Below, one piece after another: positions 1 through 9,690 of a stretch of 64,000 nucleotides of DNA (position 1 is its first letter; each line of letters starts with the position of its first letter). Source of the DNA: Streptomyces durmitorensis. GTDB taxonomy: Bacteria > Actinomycetota > Actinomycetes > Streptomycetales > Streptomycetaceae. The notes beneath the pieces are model-generated. The model saw only the letters and a list, made by a program, of their open reading frames with translations, was not told the origin of the DNA and did not search any database. The position numbers and the translations under genes were made by a program. The stretch lies in contig NZ_CP097289.1 of assembly GCF_023498005.1 (NCBI RefSeq), forward strand, positions 1,178,001 through 1,242,000, read 5' to 3'.

Positions 1-2508
1 CAGATACAGCTCGGGCGCGATGCGCAGATACAGGTCGAGGTCGTAGGCGTTGATATGGGTGGTGAAGGGGCGGGCGTTGGCGCCGCCGTGGATCTGCTGG
101 AGCATCGGGGTCTCGACCTCGAGATAGCCGCGGTCCAACAGGCCCTGGCGCAGGGCCTGTACGGCGGTGGAGCGGGCCCGGACGACGTCGCGTGCGCCGG
201 GGCTCGCGACCAGGTCGAGGTAGCGGCGCCGGACCTTGGCCTCGGGGTCGGCGAGCCCGCGGCGCTTGTCGGGCAGCGGGCGCAGGCACTTGCCGGTGAG
301 CTGCCAGCCGGTGACGAAGACGGTGAGCTCGCCCTTGTCGCTGGTACCGACCGTGCCGGTGGCGGTGACGTGGTCGCCGATGTCGGTGCCGGAGGTGAAG
401 CGGTCAAGGACGTCGGGGCCCGACCGGTCGCGGGTCAGGGCGAGTTGGCGGTCGCCTGACCAGTCGCGCAGGACGGCGAAGACGACCCCGCCGAAGTCGC
501 GTACGAGCATGACGCGGCCCGCGACCGTGACCTGCTCCCCCGTCAGGGCGGGCGTCACGTCGGCGAGGGTGTGGGTGCGGGGCGGGAGGCCCACGGGGTA
601 GGGGTCGACGCCGTCGGCGCGCAGCCGCTCCAGCTTGCGGTGGCGGATGCGGACCTGGTCGGGCAGCGCCGCCAGCGGGTCGGCGTCGGCCGCCTCCCCC
701 TGGTCGGCGAGGCCGAGGGCGGAGATCGGCGGGAGGCCCGCCGTGCTGGTGGGCTTGGTGACTCCCTTGGCCCCGCGTCCCTTGCCCCAGAGCTTGCGCA
801 GCGAGGGCACGGAGACGAAGCCCTCCGCGATGCCCGAGGCGAGGCTGATCCGGGCGAGGGCTCCCGCGTCGCCGTAACAGATGAAGCGGGGATACCACTC
901 GGGGTGGTACTTGGCGTTGGAGCGGTAGAGCGCTTCGAGCTGCCACCATTTGGAGAAGAAGAGGAGCAGCTTCCGCCACAGCCGCAGGACGGGACCGGCC
1001 CCGATGCGGGCGCCCTCCTCGAAGACCGAGCGGAAGACGGCGAAGTTCAGGGAGATGCGGCGCACGCCGAACTTGCCTGCGCCCGCGCAGAGTTCGGCGA
1101 CCATGAACTCCATGACGCCGTTGGGCGCGGTCGCCCGGTCGCGGCGCATCAGGTCGAGGGAGATGCCGTCCTTGCCCCAGGGGACGAGGGAGAGCAGGGC
1201 GATGAGTCTGCCGTCGGCGTCCAGGGCCTCCACGAGCAGGCAGTCGCCGTCCTCGGGGTCGCCGAGCCGGTCGAGGGCCATCGAGAAGCCGCGCTCGGTC
1301 TCGGTGTCCCGCCAGGCGTCCGCCTTGTCGATGGTCTCCTCCATCTCCTCGTCGGTGAGGGTGGAGTGGCGGCGGATGCGGGTGGTGGCGCCGGTGCGGC
1401 GGACGCGGTTCACCGCCTGTCGTGTGACCCGCATGTCGCGGCCGTCCAGGTCGAAGTCCGCGACGTGCAGGATGGCCTCGTCACCGAGCTGGAGCGCGCC
1501 GAGCCCGGAGCGTGCGTACGCGGTGGCGCCCTCCTCGGACGCGCCCATCACGGCGGGCGCCCAGGCGTACTGCCGGGCCACGTCCAGCCAGGCGCCGATC
1601 GCGTGCGTCCAGGCCTCGCGGTCGCCGACGGGGTCGCCGCTGGCCAGGCAGACGCCGGCCTCGACGCGGTAGGTGACGGCGGCCTTGCCGCTGGGCGAGA
1701 AGACGACGGCCTTGTCGCGCCGGGTGGCGAAGTAGCCGAGCGAGTCCTGGGCGCCGTACGTGCCGAGCAGAGCGCGGATGCGGGGTTCCTCGTCGCCGTG
1801 CAGGGCGGCTTCCATGCGCTGGGAGCGGAAGAGGGCCGCGGCGGCGTTCAGGAGGGCGAGTGCGCCGAAGAGGCCGAGCCAGAAGTGCAGGGCGCGCGGG
1901 GGCCTGCCGTCGAAGTAGTCGTGGCCGGTGAAGAGCCCGCCGCAGACGCGGTTGGCCGCCCAGGGCAGGGCCTCGCCGCGCGGGAGCGTACCCGGGAAGA
2001 GCGCGACGAGTCCCCAGCCGACCAGGATCGCCACGGCGAGGCCCGCGACGAGCACCAGGACGGCCCGCCGGACGGCGCCGCGGCGGGAGTCCGCGGAGAA
2101 CTCCTTGCGGGCCAGGACCAGGAGCACGAAGGCGATGGCGCAGACGATGAGCGAGGGGAGCGAGTCCGCCCAGAAGCCGAGGGCGATGCCGAGCACGTCG
2201 AAGGCGAGAAGGAGGCCCAGGTAGACGATGACGAGCCACCAGGCGACCTTCTTGCGGGCCGCTGTCGCCGCCGCGAGGAGGAAGAGGAAGACGGCGTACG
2301 CCAGGTTGGGGCTCACCGGGACCGTGAGGAGGTCCAGGACGCGGACCACCGGGCGCAGCAGGTGGCGCAGCGGGGCGATGATCGCGAGGATCGCGCAGAA
2401 GAGGCCCAGAACACCGAAGAAGGTGGCGAATCCCTCCGGCACGCGTTTCAGGAAGCGGTGTCGTCCGCGCTGCGGCTCGGTGCCGGGCCTCTCCACGCTG
2501 GTGCTCAT
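1..2508 (-). CDS. lysX: Bifunctional lysylphosphatidylglycerol synthase / lysyl-tRNA synthetase LysX (C-terminus cut by window edge)
   Basis: The 836 residues inside the window show the LysX architecture. An N-terminal integral membrane region (about residues 25-230) is followed by an MprF-type lysyl-transferase domain (about 235-560). Next comes an OB-fold anticodon-binding domain of class II LysRS (about 630-740) and the start of the catalytic core, ending near the EVETPMLQ motif and cut at the edge. In mycobacteria LysX charges lysine and transfers it to phosphatidylglycerol, which lowers membrane charge and gives resistance to cationic peptides. The start is the ATG after which MSTSVERP is read. 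A housekeeping LysRS should exist elsewhere. Family call is firm; activity is inferred. Confidence 0.93.
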   Translation of the reverse strand, partial: MSTSVERPGTEPQRGRHRFLKRVPEGFATFFGVLGLFCAILAIIAPLRHLLRPVVRVLDLLTVPVSPNLAYAVFLFLLAAATAARKKVAWWLVIVYLGLLLAFDVLGIALGFWADSLPSLIVCAIAFVLLVLARKEFSADSRRGAVRRAVLVLVAGLAVAILVGWGLVALFPGTLPRGEALPWAANRVCGGLFTGHDYFDGRPPRALHFWLGLFGALALLNAAAALFRSQRMEAALHGDEEPRIRALLGTYGAQDSLGYFATRRDKAVVFSPSGKAAVTYRVEAGVCLASGDPVGDREAWTHAIGAWLDVARQYAWAPAVMGASEEGATAYARSGLGALQLGDEAILHVADFDLDGRDMRVTRQAVNRVRRTGATTRIRRHSTLTDEEMEETIDKADAWRDTETERGFSMALDRLGDPEDGDCLLVEALDADGRLIALLSLVPWGKDGISLDLMRRDRATAPNGVMEFMVAELCAGAGKFGVRRISLNFAVFRSVFEEGARIGAGPVLRLWRKLLLFFSKWWQLEALYRSNAKYHPEWYPRFICYGDAGALARISLASGIAEGFVSVPSLRKLWGKGRGAKGVTKPTSTAGLPPISALGLADQGEAADADPLAALPDQVRIRHRKLERLRADGVDPYPVGLPPRTHTLADVTPALTGEQVTVAGRVMLVRDFGGVVFAVLRDWSGDRQLALTRDRSGPDVLDRFTSGTDIGDHVTATGTVGTSDKGELTVFVTGWQLTGKCLRPLPDKRRGLADPEAKVRRRYLDLVASPGARDVVRARSTAVQALRQGLLDRGYLEVETPMLQQIHGGANARPFTTHINAYDLDLYLRIAPELYL

Positions 2509-2616
2509 GGACCGACCCTAGGAAGGCTCGGCCCGGGTCGCTCGTCGAGACGGTGGACGCCGTCCCGCGCATGGGCGCCCTCAACAGGAACGGCGCTCTC
2601 CGTTAACCTCTCGGCT

Positions 2617-3078
2617 GTGACTGAACACCACTCCCACCAGTTCGAACGCGGTACCGACGGCCCGAAGGTGATCGTCGTCGGTGTCGACGGGTCGGACTCC
2701 TCGCTCCGGGCCGCGGCATATGCCGGAGGCCTGGCGCGTCGGCAGCACGCGTTGCTCGCCGTCGTCTACGTCCAGCCGGTGATGGCCGCGGGCGCCGCCC
2801 TCGGGGCCCCGGTGGCCGACACGACCGACGAGATCGCCGAGTCCCTCATCACCGAGATCAGGGACGCGGCCGAGCGGGTGAAGGACATATTCGACGTGCG
2901 CTGGGAGTTCCACACCTTCCGCGGCGACCCCTTCAGCGGTCTGGTCACCGCGGCGGACGACCTCAAGGCCGACGCCGTGGTCGTCGGCGCCTCCGAGCAG
3001 GCGGGCCACCGGATCGTCGGCTCGGTCGCGGTACGCCTGGTCAAGGCGGGCCGCTGGCCCGTCACCGTGGTGCCGTAA
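2617..3078 (+). CDS. Universal stress protein (UspA family)
   Basis: A single Usp domain of 153 residues. The N-terminal strand IVVGVDGSDSS is typical. Near the C-terminus VVGASEQAGHRIVGSVA has the G-x2-G-x(9)-G-like ATP-loop pattern, followed by PVTVVP. It starts at GTG, 108 nt from the divergent lysX start, so the two share an intergenic promoter region. No good Shine-Dalgarno sequence is visible. Such small cytosolic proteins bind nucleotides and respond to stress or dormancy; the specific role here is unknown. Confidence 0.85.
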   Translation: MTEHHSHQFERGTDGPKVIVVGVDGSDSSLRAAAYAGGLARRQHALLAVVYVQPVMAAGAALGAPVADTTDEIAESLITEIRDAAERVKDIFDVRWEFHTFRGDPFSGLVTAADDLKADAVVVGASEQAGHRIVGSVAVRLVKAGRWPVTVVP

Positions 3079-3101
3079 CCCGCACCCGCCAGAGTGCTGA
3101 A

Positions 3102-3119
3102 CCCTCACAGGTGTGAGGG
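3102..3119. terminator. Short inverted repeat after the stress-protein gene
   Basis: CCCTCACA and TGTGAGGG form a perfect 8-bp stem with a 2-nt centre, 23 nt after the stress-protein stop. It could end that transcript. The tight palindrome could equally be an operator for the downstream permease gene. There is no T-run. Confidence 0.35.
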
Positions 3120-3201
3120 GTGTGGCGTCTTCCGTCATGCGCATGCCTGGGCCATCATGATCCGCCATCAGCCGACTGCCGTCTGCGAAAAGGTGGAGCT
3201 C

Positions 3202-4626
3202 ATGGCGGGACTCCGGATGGGGCACGGCGTCATGCGCCGCAAGCCCATCGAACACATCGAAGAGACCGAAGGCGGGGCAGGTGGCGGGCTCTCCCGCTCC
3301 CTCGGCCTCTGGCAGCTCACCGCGATCGGCGTCGGCGGCATCATCGGCGCCGGCATCTTCACCCTCGCCGGGACGGTGGCCAACGGCACGGCCGGACCCG
3401 CCGTCCTCATCTCCTTCCTCATCGCCGGTGTCGCGAGCGCCGCGGCGGCCTTCTCGTACGCGGAGTTCGCGGGCCTCATCCCGAAGGCTGGATCGGCGTA
3501 CACCTACGGCTATGTCGTCCTCGGCGAACTCACCGGCTGGTTCATCGGCTGGGACCTGCTGCTCGAGTACACGGCGATCGTGGCGGTGGTCGCGATCGGC
3601 ATCTCGGGCTACTTCAACTTCCTGATCAACGACATGGGCGCCCAGCTGCCCACCTGGATGCTGGGAGCGCCCGGCACGGGCGACGGTCACAAGGTCGACC
3701 TGTTCGCCGCGGTCCTGTGCCTGCTCATCGCCTATCTGCTGACCCTCGGCATCAAGAACGCGGCGCGCTTCGAGATGGTCGTGGTCGTCCTGAAGGTCAT
3801 CGTCGTGATCGTGGTGATCGCGGTCGGCTTCTTCCACATCAACACCGGGAACTACGAGCCGTTCTTCCCCTTCGGCGTCAGCGGCGCGTTCACGGGCGCG
3901 GCGACCGTATTCTTCGCCGTGTTCGGTTACGACGCCATGAGCACCGCCGCCGAGGAGTCCAAGGACGCGCAGCGCCACATGCCCAAAGCGATCCTCTACT
4001 CGCTCGGGATCTCGATGGTCCTGTACGTCCTGGCCTGTCTCGTCCTCACCGGCATGCAGAGCTACAAGGACATCGACCCGGAGAGCGGATTCTCCACCGC
4101 CTTCAAGTCGGTGGGCCTCGGCGGTCTCGCCGACGTCATCGCGGTCGGCGCGATCATCGGCATCCTCACCGTGATGTTCACCTTCATGCTCGGCGTCACC
4201 CGCGTGTGGTTCAGCATGTCGCGCGACGGGCTGCTGCCGAAGTGGTTCGCCAAGACCCACAAGACCCGGCACGTGCCGACGCGCGTGACGTGGATCGTCG
4301 GGTTCGCGTCGGCCGCCATCGCCGGGTTCCTGCCGATCGGCGAGGCGGCCGAGCTGACCAACATCGGCATCCTGCTGGCGTTCGTGGTGGTCTGCATCGC
4401 GGTGATCGTGCTGCGCTACAAGCAGCCCGACCTGCCGCGCACGTTCCGCTGCCCCGGGATGCCGGTCGTGCCCGCCATCGGGGTCGTCTTCTCCATCTGG
4501 CTGATCACGTTCCTGCAGTGGCAGACGTGGGTGCGGTTCGCGGTGTGGTTCGCGGTCGGCCTTGTCATCTACTTCGCGTACTCGTACCGGAAGTCGGAGC
4601 TGGCGAAGACCGACCGCGTTCCTTAG
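3202..4626 (+). CDS. Amino-acid permease, APC superfamily (CAT/YfnA-like)
   Basis: 474 residues with about twelve hydrophobic segments. The first carries the APC signature GVGGIIGAGIF, which binds the substrate alpha-carboxyl and amino groups. The conserved FFAVFGYDAMSTAAEE segment of the CAT subfamily lies mid-protein. It should act as a proton-coupled amino-acid importer in the plasma membrane. I chose the ATG preceded by GGTGGAG; an upstream in-frame ATG at 3094 would add a 36-residue N-terminus untypical of the family. It is monocistronic and convergent with the next locus. Substrate cannot be told from sequence alone. Confidence 0.9.
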   Translation: MAGLRMGHGVMRRKPIEHIEETEGGAGGGLSRSLGLWQLTAIGVGGIIGAGIFTLAGTVANGTAGPAVLISFLIAGVASAAAAFSYAEFAGLIPKAGSAYTYGYVVLGELTGWFIGWDLLLEYTAIVAVVAIGISGYFNFLINDMGAQLPTWMLGAPGTGDGHKVDLFAAVLCLLIAYLLTLGIKNAARFEMVVVVLKVIVVIVVIAVGFFHINTGNYEPFFPFGVSGAFTGAATVFFAVFGYDAMSTAAEESKDAQRHMPKAILYSLGISMVLYVLACLVLTGMQSYKDIDPESGFSTAFKSVGLGGLADVIAVGAIIGILTVMFTFMLGVTRVWFSMSRDGLLPKWFAKTHKTRHVPTRVTWIVGFASAAIAGFLPIGEAAELTNIGILLAFVVVCIAVIVLRYKQPDLPRTFRCPGMPVVPAIGVVFSIWLITFLQWQTWVRFAVWFAVGLVIYFAYSYRKSELAKTDRVP

Positions 4627-4642
4627 CCCCCGGTGGGGCCGC

Positions 4643-6280
4643 TCAGGCGCTCTCGATGGACTTCTGGAACTCGCGTGCCATCTGCTCCAGGCCCTTGTTC
4701 TTCCACTCGGCCCAGAACGGCTTCCATTCACTCAGCTTCTTGCGGCCGCTGACGATGTCGTTGACCAGGTCGGTCGCCTCGGTCGACATACGGCCGTAGT
4801 GCTGGGTGTACGCGTCCGAGTAGTGGCCGACGACCGGGTTCTGAATGGCGGTCTCGATGAGCTTCTGCTCTGCCGCGTAGACGTCCTTGACGTCCTGGGC
4901 ACGCTCCGTGCCCGGGAAGGTCGAGGCGACGAGCGCGAAGGGCGACGTGGTCGCCGTGGTCAGTCCGCTGAAGAGGCCCTCGACCTGCTGCTTGCCCTGC
5001 TTCGAGCGCTCCGGGAAGCCGTTCTTGTCGTACGTGAAGTCCGTGCCCTCGGTGCCGAATTCGAGGAACTCGCGCTCGGTGGTCCCAAACGGCGCGGCCA
5101 GGTAATTGAGCACGCCGAGCAGCATGCGCACGCGCTTCTCGTCGCCCTTCTTGACGGCGGTGTAGCCGATCGTGCCCAGGTGGTAGTGGTGCTTGGGCTT
5201 GTTGCCGCCCACGCCGAAGGGGATCAGGATCTCGGCGGCCTGCCCGGGGTCCTGGACGCGGGAGTCCTTCCGCGCGTTGAACGGATTCGCGAACACACAG
5301 GCCCCGATCGCCCCCTGCGCCATCTTGGTGTACGCGTCGGCCATCTTGGGGTTGCCCGGATAGAAGACCCCGGCCTTCTTCAGCTTCAGGACGAAGTTCA
5401 GCGCTTCGGTGTACTCGTCGGTCTCCTGGAACCAGGTGAGCGAACCGTCCTTGTTCTGCCGCCACTTGTTGGGGGCGCCGAAACACTGGCTCATCACGCT
5501 GGCCGCGTTGACGTAAATCGGCTCAAGGGCCCAGGTCTTGCCGCCCGTGACCTCCTTGCACTTGGCGAGGAATTCCTCGGGGCTGGATGCCGAGAGGCCG
5601 TCCGCCTTCTCCCAGACCTTCGGATTGCCGCCGTAGACCTGGCCGAAGGCGGGATACGGGCTGGGCGCGCCCCAGATCTTGCCGTTGACGACGGCGGTCT
5701 TCCAGTGCGCGGGGGTCATCGCGGCGAGGTTCGGATAGTCCTTCACCGCGTCCCCGGACACGTACTCCGTGATGTCCGCGCACTTGGCTTCGAGGAGTTC
5801 GGCGATGTGCTGGATTCCCTGGTTCGGCGGTATCCACATGAGGTCGGGAAGGTCGCCGCCCGCGATGACGGCGGAGAACTTCTCTTCGTAACCGGGGTCG
5901 GTGCCAAGGATCGCTTCCAGGTCTACGCCGAGCTCCTTGTTCACCTTCTTCCAGTGCGCGTTGGAGCCCGCCGGGGCCGGCGGCTGCGTCCAGATCTCGG
6001 TCAGCATCGTGATCTTCGACCCGTCGCCGGGGGTCTTGGGGACGCTGCGCACCAACTCCTTGGGGTACGAGAGGAACCCGGCCGAGAGGCCCTTCGCGTT
6101 CGGCGGCAGATCGGGCTTGACCTTGCTGAAGGGAACGTACGAAGGCAGCTTCACCTTCGCCGATGCCGCCTCGCCCGTCTTCTTCGCACCCGAGCCGCAG
6201 CCCGTCAGCGAGGTGGCGGCCGCGCCCGCCACGACGGCCGTGGAGAGGCTGAGGAAGGTGCGTCGGGACATGCCTGTCAT
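4643..6280 (-). CDS. Extracellular solute-binding lipoprotein of a sugar ABC importer
   Basis: 545 residues. The N-terminus has a twin-arginine SRRTFLS motif (Arg6-Arg7), a hydrophobic stretch and a lipobox ending SLTGC (Cys28), so it is probably a Tat-exported lipoprotein. Its size and pairing with LplB/YtcP-type permeases match the large family 1 binding proteins (LplA/YtcQ-like) that bind oligosaccharides. It is the last gene of a permease-permease-binding protein operon, 51 nt after the second permease. No ATPase gene is present. Importers of this type usually share a common MsiK-like ATPase encoded elsewhere. A second in-frame ATG lies three codons in. Confidence 0.9.
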   Translation of the reverse strand: MTGMSRRTFLSLSTAVVAGAAATSLTGCGSGAKKTGEAASAKVKLPSYVPFSKVKPDLPPNAKGLSAGFLSYPKELVRSVPKTPGDGSKITMLTEIWTQPPAPAGSNAHWKKVNKELGVDLEAILGTDPGYEEKFSAVIAGGDLPDLMWIPPNQGIQHIAELLEAKCADITEYVSGDAVKDYPNLAAMTPAHWKTAVVNGKIWGAPSPYPAFGQVYGGNPKVWEKADGLSASSPEEFLAKCKEVTGGKTWALEPIYVNAASVMSQCFGAPNKWRQNKDGSLTWFQETDEYTEALNFVLKLKKAGVFYPGNPKMADAYTKMAQGAIGACVFANPFNARKDSRVQDPGQAAEILIPFGVGGNKPKHHYHLGTIGYTAVKKGDEKRVRMLLGVLNYLAAPFGTTEREFLEFGTEGTDFTYDKNGFPERSKQGKQQVEGLFSGLTTATTSPFALVASTFPGTERAQDVKDVYAAEQKLIETAIQNPVVGHYSDAYTQHYGRMSTEATDLVNDIVSGRKKLSEWKPFWAEWKNKGLEQMAREFQKSIESA

Positions 6281-6331
6281 GGGAATCTCCGCAAAGGGTG
6301 TCGGGGCAGGACGTTTCGGGGGGAGGGAGGT

Positions 6332-7255
6332 TCAGCCCTTGATGGCGCCGGTGAGCACGCCCTTGGTGAAGTACTTCTGCAGGAACGGGAAGAGCAGCAG
6401 GATCGGGACGAGGGCGATCATGACGACGGCCATGGAGATCGACTGCTGGGGCGGCATGTGGCTGACGCCGAGCTGGTCGCCCGAGATGGACTTGCCCTGG
6501 ACCACGTACGTCCGCAGGACCAGCTGGATGGGCCACTTGCCCGAGTCGTTGAGGTAGAGCATCGCGTTGAAGAAGGCGTTCCAGTACGTCACCGCGTAGA
6601 AGAGGCCGACGACGGCGACAACTCCCTTGGAGAGCGGAAGGACGATGCGGGTCAGGATCCGCCAGTCGCCCGCGCCGTCGATCCGCGCCGCCTGGTAGAG
6701 CTCCTCGGGGATGTTCATGAAGAACGCCCGCAGGACGACCAGGTTGAAGGCGTTGATCATGACCGGGAGGATCAACGACCAGTAGGAATCGAGGAGTCCG
6801 AGCTCCTTGACCACCACGTACATCGGCACCATGCCCGGCACGAAGAGCAGCGTGAAGAGCACCATCAGGAGGATCGGCTTGCTGCCGGGGACGCCGCGCT
6901 TGCTGAGGCCGTAGGCGAGCGCGATCGTCGTCAGGAGGGAGAGGGCCGTGCCGACGAGGGTGATCAGGACGCTGACGACGACGGCGCGGGAGACGATGCC
7001 TCCGGAGAGGATCGTGCGGTACGCCTCCAGGGTCGGGTCCGTGGGGAAGAGGACGAAGCCGCCCGCTTCGGTGATCTCCTCGCGGGAGGCCAGGCTGGTG
7101 GAGAGGACCGTGAGGAAGGGCAGGATCATCACGGCGCAGGTGACCGTGATGACGACGGCCTTGGCCGCCGAGCCGATCTTCGTCGGCGGCTCTTCCCAGG
7201 CGGGCCGCTCCTCGCGCGTCCGCGGCGATCGCAGGGGGAATCCGAAGCTGCTCAT
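6332..7255 (-). CDS. Carbohydrate ABC transporter permease (LplC/YtcP type)
   Basis: 307 residues with six predicted membrane spans. The EAA loop reads ELYQAARIDGAGDWRILTRIVLPLSKG, which docks the ATPase. The protein ends in KGVLTGAIKG, the usual tail of MalG/LplC permeases. Its ATG overlaps the upstream permease stop by 4 nt (ATGA), so the two are probably translationally coupled. It forms the inner-membrane channel with its partner for the substrate bound by the lipoprotein downstream. Confidence 0.92.
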   Translation of the reverse strand: MSSFGFPLRSPRTREERPAWEEPPTKIGSAAKAVVITVTCAVMILPFLTVLSTSLASREEITEAGGFVLFPTDPTLEAYRTILSGGIVSRAVVVSVLITLVGTALSLLTTIALAYGLSKRGVPGSKPILLMVLFTLLFVPGMVPMYVVVKELGLLDSYWSLILPVMINAFNLVVLRAFFMNIPEELYQAARIDGAGDWRILTRIVLPLSKGVVAVVGLFYAVTYWNAFFNAMLYLNDSGKWPIQLVLRTYVVQGKSISGDQLGVSHMPPQQSISMAVVMIALVPILLLFPFLQKYFTKGVLTGAIKG

Positions 7256-8253
7256 TTGCTGTACACCCCGTGCTCTCCGAAGGCGTGGGCGACCTTGTTG
7301 GCGCCGTAGATCATCAAGGCTCCGACGACGCCCTTGACCAGGCCCGCCGCGGCGCCGACGCCCCAGTCGCCGTAGACGACGCCGTGGTAGTAGATGTACG
7401 TGTCGAGGACTTCCGACGCGCGGGCGCCGACCGCATCGCGCTGGAGCAGGAACTGCTCGAAGCCGACGGACAGGACGTCACCGAGGCGCAGCACGAGCAG
7501 CATGATCGTGACGCCGCGTACGGCGGGCAGGGTGACGTGCCACATGCGGCGCCAGCGTCCGGCGCCGTCGACGGCGGCCGACTCGTACAGGCTCTGGTCT
7601 ACGCTCGCGAGCGCCGCCAGGTAAATGATCATGCCCCAGCCGATGTCCTTCCAGATCACCTGGCCGGTGATGAGGAGGGAGAAGGTGTCGGGGTCGGTCA
7701 TCACGTCCAGGGCGGACATGCCGTGGTCGCGCAGGTAGTTGCTGAAGAGGCCCGCGCCGCCGAGTACTTGCTGGAAGAGCGCGACGACCAGGACCCAGGA
7801 TATGAAGTGCGGCAGATAGACGACGCTCTGCACGAACTTCTTGATGCGCGGGCTGACCAGGCTGTTGATGAGCAGGGCGAGGGCCAGCGGCGCCGGGAAG
7901 AAGAAGATCAGCTGGAGCGCGGCGAACGCCAGGGTGTTGCGTACCGCCTCCCAGAACGCCGGGTCGGCGAAGAGCTCCTGGAAGTTGGCGAGGCCCACCA
8001 GGGGGCTGTCCTTGAAGCCGATGAAGGGCTGGTAGTCCTGGAAGGCGATGACGTTGCCGAGCATCGGCACGTAGAAGAAGAACAGGAAGAAGAGCAGGCC
8101 CGGGGCCATCAGGGCGAGCATCACCCAGTTGTTCCGCAGTCGGACGCGGAGCGGGACGCGGCGGTGGCGCGGCGGGTTCGGGGCCTTCGGGTCCGACACG
8201 GGTGGTGGCGGCGACGCGGCTCGTGGCCTGCGTTGCGTTGCTGGGGATGTCAC
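7252..8253 (-). CDS. Carbohydrate ABC transporter permease (LplB type)
   Basis: 333 residues from the chosen GTG. There is a proline-rich cytosolic N-terminus, then six spans. The first span is followed by VPMLGNVIAFQDYQPF, typical of LplB. The EAA loop is SLYESAAVDGAGRWRRMWHVTLPA. I prefer the GTG at 8253 because GGGAG lies 5 nt upstream; the frame stays open to an ATG at 8277. It is the first transporter gene of the operon, 152 nt downstream of the ROK regulator gene on the same strand. Confidence 0.9.
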   Translation of the reverse strand: MTSPATQRRPRAASPPPPVSDPKAPNPPRHRRVPLRVRLRNNWVMLALMAPGLLFFLFFFYVPMLGNVIAFQDYQPFIGFKDSPLVGLANFQELFADPAFWEAVRNTLAFAALQLIFFFPAPLALALLINSLVSPRIKKFVQSVVYLPHFISWVLVVALFQQVLGGAGLFSNYLRDHGMSALDVMTDPDTFSLLITGQVIWKDIGWGMIIYLAALASVDQSLYESAAVDGAGRWRRMWHVTLPAVRGVTIMLLVLRLGDVLSVGFEQFLLQRDAVGARASEVLDTYIYYHGVVYGDWGVGAAAGLVKGVVGALMIYGANKVAHAFGEHGVYSK

Positions 8254-8363
8254 ACGTACTCCCTGGCCTGGCGGCACGACGGAACAGAAAAATGGCAGCC
8301 GACAGCCGGGACGACCGTCGAGAGTCGGCCAATTAAGAAGCCAACTTGCCGAAAGAGAGCCAC

Positions 8364-8392
8364 ATCATCGAAGCGTGACTCCCGCCCGTCAA
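8364..8392 (-). promoter_or_regulatory. Possible promoter for the LplB/LplC/binding-protein operon
   Basis: On the minus strand TTGACG is followed after 17 nt by GATGAT, an acceptable sigma-70-like pair in the gap between the ROK gene and the permease genes. Just downstream (8339-8356) lies a sequence sharing GG[TC]AAGTT with the proposed ROK operator. This is pattern reading only. Confidence 0.3.
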
Positions 8393-8405
8393 CCACCTTC
8401 CGGTC

Positions 8406-9566
8406 CTAGAGAGTTGGACTTTTCTGCGCGGCGTGATCGATGTGTTCCAGTGCGAGGCGGGCTGCCCCGATTGCGGTGGATTCCTCGCCGAGTACGGAGG
8501 TTTGCACCGTCGGCCGGTAGGGGCAGAGCGCCCCGAGCCGCGCCGCGAAAGGTTCGCTGAGCAGGGCGCCCGCCCGGGAGATGCCGCCGCCGAGCACCAC
8601 GGACTGCGGGTCGAGCACGGCGACGTGGCGGGCCAGGCTGTCGGCGAGCGCCTCGGCGAAGGCACGCAGGGTGTACCTGGCCCCGCCGTCGCCCGCGGCC
8701 GCCGCGGTCACCACCGCGCGTGCGGCGTTCTCCCGGGTGGGCCTGTCGGCGCCCTCGTGCCCCGCGAACCAGTCCAGGAGCCGCTGGTAGCACCGCTCCC
8801 AGCCGTCCCCCGCGACCATCTCGCCCGCCGCGCCACGGTGTCCGCGGTGCAGCTCGCCACGGAGCCACAGGCCGATGCCGAGCCGGTTTCCGACGTACAG
8901 GTACACGCAGTCGCCGGTGCCCACCGACACTCCCCCGGTGCACTCGGCGAGGGTCGCGAGCTGGATGTCGTTGCCCACGACGACGGGGCCGTGGGCCGGG
9001 CCGGCGAGTTCACGGGTGAGGTCGAGGCCCGTCCACTGGGGCAGCGAGTCGCTCTCCACCACGCGGCCCGCCGCGTCCACCATGCCGCTGGTGCCGACGC
9101 CGGTCGCCAGCGGGCGCACGTGTGCCGCCGCGGGCTGGGCCAGGCAGCCCGCGATCGCCTCGCGGACGGCGTCCAGGCGCAGGGCCGCGGGGAGTTCGGG
9201 CGTGACGGCGACCCGCTGGGTGGCCACGGTGCGGCCGAGCAGGTCGGCGGCGTGCACCAGGATCTTGTGCGCGCCGATGTCGACGCCCAGGACGTGCGCG
9301 GCCTCGGCCCGGAAGCGGAACCTGCGGGCCGGCCTGCCCACACTGCCGCTGCCCGGCGTCAGCTCCACCAGGCGGCCCTCGCGCAGGAGCTGGGCCGTGA
9401 GGTCCTGGGCGGTGGGCCGCGACACGCCGATGAGCGTGGCCAGTTCGGGCACGGTGATCTCGTCCCGCTCGCGCAGCACCCGCAGGGCGGCGGCCGCGTT
9501 CAGGCGGCGCAGCAGCGACGGGTCCCCGCTCATGGCACTCACGGAATTCACGGGTTCCTTCTTCAT
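8406..9566 (-). CDS. ROK-family transcriptional regulator (NagC/XylR type)
   Basis: 386 residues. An N-terminal winged helix-turn-helix (about residues 15-75, with TVPELATLIGVSRPTAQDL) precedes a ROK domain. The ROK domain contains the ATP/sugar loop VLGVDIGAHKILVH. ROK proteins sense sugars or amino sugars and usually repress neighbouring uptake and hydrolase genes. I chose the ATG after GGGAGGGGGAG; an upstream ATG adds ten residues. The usual CxCGxxGCxE zinc signature is not visible: the region reads GDCVYLYVGNRLGIGL, so the metal site may be lost. It is divergent from the 978-aa glycosidase-like gene and codirectional with the importer. Confidence 0.9.
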   Translation of the reverse strand: MKKEPVNSVSAMSGDPSLLRRLNAAAALRVLRERDEITVPELATLIGVSRPTAQDLTAQLLREGRLVELTPGSGSVGRPARRFRFRAEAAHVLGVDIGAHKILVHAADLLGRTVATQRVAVTPELPAALRLDAVREAIAGCLAQPAAAHVRPLATGVGTSGMVDAAGRVVESDSLPQWTGLDLTRELAGPAHGPVVVGNDIQLATLAECTGGVSVGTGDCVYLYVGNRLGIGLWLRGELHRGHRGAAGEMVAGDGWERCYQRLLDWFAGHEGADRPTRENAARAVVTAAAAGDGGARYTLRAFAEALADSLARHVAVLDPQSVVLGGGISRAGALLSEPFAARLGALCPYRPTVQTSVLGEESTAIGAARLALEHIDHAAQKSPTL

Positions 9567-9647
9567 GGACTCCCCCTCCCGGTCTCCCCGATTCAAGGCG
9601 CCCCCTTGACAGCGTGATCGGTTGATCTCCAGGGTGACCCGGAGCGA

Positions 9648-9664
9648 TTGAGAAACTTACCTAA
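9648..9664. promoter_or_regulatory. Candidate ROK operator between regulator and glycosidase-like gene
   Basis: TTGAGAAACTTACCTAA, read in reverse TTAGGTAAGTTTCTCAA, is an AT-rich imperfect palindrome in an otherwise GC-rich divergent gap. From memory it resembles NagC/XylR-type ROK sites of the form TTAGG-N7-CCTAA. It lies 27 nt before the glycosidase-like start. Confidence 0.45.
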
Positions 9665-9690
9665 TAAATAGCGCCCTTGGGGGAGCACAG

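Noticed and set aside
571..3078. Very long plus-strand open frame over lysX
   Set aside because: Its first 2 kb is antisense to lysX and reads as low-complexity Arg/Gly/Ala/Glu. Only the end (from GTG 2617) has a real domain, the universal stress protein.
2581..4731. 716-codon minus-strand open frame
   Set aside because: Antisense to the stress protein and permease genes, with Asp/His/Glu-rich composition typical of a high-GC shadow frame.
4562..7309. 915-codon plus-strand open frame
   Set aside because: Antisense to the binding-protein and permease genes, which have full motifs and signals.
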